The notes beneath the pieces were generated by a model, which saw only the letters and a list, made by a program, of their open reading frames with translations, made no database searches and had not been told where the DNA came from. A stretch of 16,785 nt of DNA from an uncultured Steroidobacter sp. (GTDB taxonomy: Bacteria > Pseudomonadota > Gammaproteobacteria > Steroidobacterales > Steroidobacteraceae). The stretch is from the NCBI GenBank assembly GCA_946478975.1, contig CAMLEO010000143.1, positions 1-16,785 on the forward strand, given 5' to 3'. Positions 15,460 through 16,785 of the stretch are shown one piece after another (position 1 is the stretch's first letter; each line of letters opens with the position of its first letter). The position numbers and the translations under genes were made by a program.

Positions 15460-16785
15460 TTAGTTATCCACCAAAGGTCTGTAGTGATCGACCAGACGCT
15501 TCGCGTCTGTGAACAGCAGCCTTCGCTGCCCAGCATAGCTCATGATGCTCCCAGTCGCGTTGGGCTGGTGGCCCAGTCCAAGCGTATGAAGCAACTCGTG
15601 CGTACCGGTTCCTGCCCGAGGTCTGCGGAAGCGGATCTGATTCGCGCCTCGGTCTGCATTGGCAGCGGCACCGTTACACTCGCTGAACGTACAGCTCTTC
15701 AGACTGTAAAACGGCAATGTCGTTCCATCGCCCGGGATCAAGTTGATCTGCAGAGTGATCGATTGATTGCCGCGCTTGAAGGTCTTGTTGGCAAACTGCG
15801 CGAGATCATTCTTCAAGTACTCCGCGTATTCCGATGCGCCGTATGCTCCGTACCGCAGATTCACAGTCATCGTCGTGTGGTTGCCTTGGGTGACGATTTG
15901 AATCGCATGATGATTGAGCAATGTTTGATTGGTCGTCACGTCATTGTCGATCTCGTCCGGCTCCACGCCAAATCGGTCGTCTCGGTATACCCCCGGTGAA
16001 CTCGGCGCAGACCGCGCAGCGCGCAGGAACATATTGAAGAAATCCGGCCCTGCTGCCGCTCCCGCGCCTGAATCGAAGGATACGATTACCGGACCGGATG
16101 ACGATGTCGGCATGCTGAAGCCGCTGCCCGTGGAGAAGTAGTTCGTCGCGTACTGCTGAGCCGCCGCGATGATACCGACCTTCATTCCTTCCGTGGCTGA
16201 TCCGGTTGCCAGATATGTGTAGTACGCCTGATACACGGCGCCGCCGTATCCGCCAATCCACCACGAAGATACAACCGCCGCGGCATAACCGACCTTATAT
16301 GCCCACTCGTGGGTCATGATGTAGCGGTCGATCTTGTCCTGATTCGGCAGTTGCCGAATTGTCTCGAAGAAGTTGCGCGGGGTCGGCAGCAAGTGGAAGC
16401 GCACTACGGCCTTCAGATGCTTGTTCGCCTTCTTGAACTGTTGGCTGAGCCACGAATAGCCGCTGGGATCGACGAGGCTCAACGGGTTGTTTATCACGTA
16501 GCTGTAGCGATTGAAGGTCTGCGACATCAACGGCGCCTGGATGAACGGATCTGCCGAGATGAAACGTCCGATGTTCGGATCGTAGACTCGCCCGTTCATG
16601 TGAATCAGATCGACATTGTCCAGTTCTTCATGGAAGGTGAAGCCACGATGAGTCATGGCGTCAATGGAACTCCAATCGGTCGCCGTCAGCGCCCCAGACC
16701 AGTTGACCGCGCTGCGCCGCTTACCGAATGCATCATATGAAAGACGTTGCAGAACAGTGCCGGCCTCATTAGTAATAACGTCAAC
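15460..16785 (-). CDS. Rhs-repeat protein with C-terminal metzincin protease domain (5' end outside window)
   Basis: The frame is open past the internal ATG at 16656 to the window end, with Rhs/YD sequence there (LQRLSYDAFGKRRSAVNW), so the gene continues upstream outside the window. The Rhs-associated core reads FTFHEELDNVDLIHMNGRVYDP, then GRFISADP and NRYSYVINNPLSLVDPSGY, ending near 16456. The remaining 332 residues are the variable C-terminus: first a segment with hydrophobic stretches (YAAAVVSSWWIGGYGGAVY), then a domain containing HELLHTLGLGH and a following IMSYA. Rhs shells encapsulate and deliver toxic C-terminal domains in interbacterial competition. This tip is predicted to be a zinc metalloprotease. 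GC content in two sampled 60-base lines is about 53%, against 70% in one line of hscC, which suggests separate acquisition. Confidence 0.88.
   Translation of the reverse strand, partial: VDVITNEAGTVLQRLSYDAFGKRRSAVNWSGALTATDWSSIDAMTHRGFTFHEELDNVDLIHMNGRVYDPNIGRFISADPFIQAPLMSQTFNRYSYVINNPLSLVDPSGYSWLSQQFKKANKHLKAVVRFHLLPTPRNFFETIRQLPNQDKIDRYIMTHEWAYKVGYAAAVVSSWWIGGYGGAVYQAYYTYLATGSATEGMKVGIIAAAQQYATNYFSTGSGFSMPTSSSGPVIVSFDSGAGAAAGPDFFNMFLRAARSAPSSPGVYRDDRFGVEPDEIDNDVTTNQTLLNHHAIQIVTQGNHTTMTVNLRYGAYGASEYAEYLKNDLAQFANKTFKRGNQSITLQINLIPGDGTTLPFYSLKSCTFSECNGAAANADRGANQIRFRRPRAGTGTHELLHTLGLGHQPNATGSIMSYAGQRRLLFTDAKRLVDHYRPLVDN
15541..15600 (-). other. Metzincin zinc-binding motif and Met-turn in the Rhs tip
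   Basis: The codons encode H-E-L-L-H-T-L-G-L-G-H (15600 down to 15568), a perfect HExxHxxGxxH, followed nine residues later by the methionine of SIMSY (15543-15541). In metzincins the three histidines bind zinc, the glutamate is the catalytic base and the methionine forms the Met-turn. The short gap between the third His and the Met resembles matrixin (M10) enzymes. Confidence 0.85.

Noticed and set aside
15670..15680. TGTAAC match on the minus strand inside the Rhs gene
   Set aside because: No CGAW at the right distance and no downstream start codon that would make a separate gene.

Overview
The window is GC-rich, densely coded proteobacterial chromosome with no tRNA, rRNA, IS element or CRISPR array visible. 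HscC with its membrane J-protein, a SigF/NrsF ECF pair, a MocR regulator, periplasmic Tat/Sec proteins and an Rhs protein together suggest a soil or plant-associated gammaproteobacterium, possibly near Steroidobacteraceae. That placement is inferred from gene content and is not tested. No stretch over 300 bases lacks a gene.

Layout. (1) 1-1855, plus strand: the end of a PfkB-type sugar kinase overlaps a GH4 NAD/metal-dependent phospho-glycosidase, a likely kinase-plus-hydrolase route for a glycoside that does not enter through a PTS. (2) 1885-4284, minus strand: a Tat-exported hydroxypyruvate-isomerase-like TIM barrel lies downstream of a MocR regulator whose PLP-binding lysine is replaced by arginine. 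(3) 4360-5470, plus strand: two exported small proteins, DUF1579-like and SnoaL/DUF4440-like, ending at a 13-bp hairpin. (4) 5516-8928: a compact stress locus. A minus-strand pair (secreted beta-propeller, then a six-cysteine bufferin-like peptide) diverges from a SigF-type ECF sigma factor and its NrsF (DUF1109) anti-sigma factor, followed by a convergent GNAT acetyltransferase. (5) 8937-11687: a lipoprotein GH78 alpha-L-rhamnosidase. (6) 11740-14735: an HscC-type Hsp70 and a membrane-anchored J-like partner without an HPD motif. (7) 14758-16785, minus strand: the 3' end of an Rhs protein with a C-terminal metzincin protease domain (HExxHxxGxxH plus Met-turn), then an exported unknown protein 12 bases downstream that could be its immunity protein.

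The strongest new signal is in region 4. Three intergenic sites have the same architecture, TGTAACGA(A/T)CCG(G/C) followed by CGA(A/T) exactly 17 bases after TGTAAC. Each sits just upstream of a start codon: the propeller/bufferin pair, the sigma factor itself and the acetyltransferase. They look like one ECF regulon promoter and they also fix the sigma factor start at GTG 7119. Since SigF/NrsF in Caulobacter is linked to metal stress and bufferin operons, this looks like a local metal/oxidant-response regulon with an orphan bufferin-like peptide (no DUF692 or DUF2063 maturation gene in the window). The second notable system is the candidate Rhs-metzincin toxin/immunity pair.
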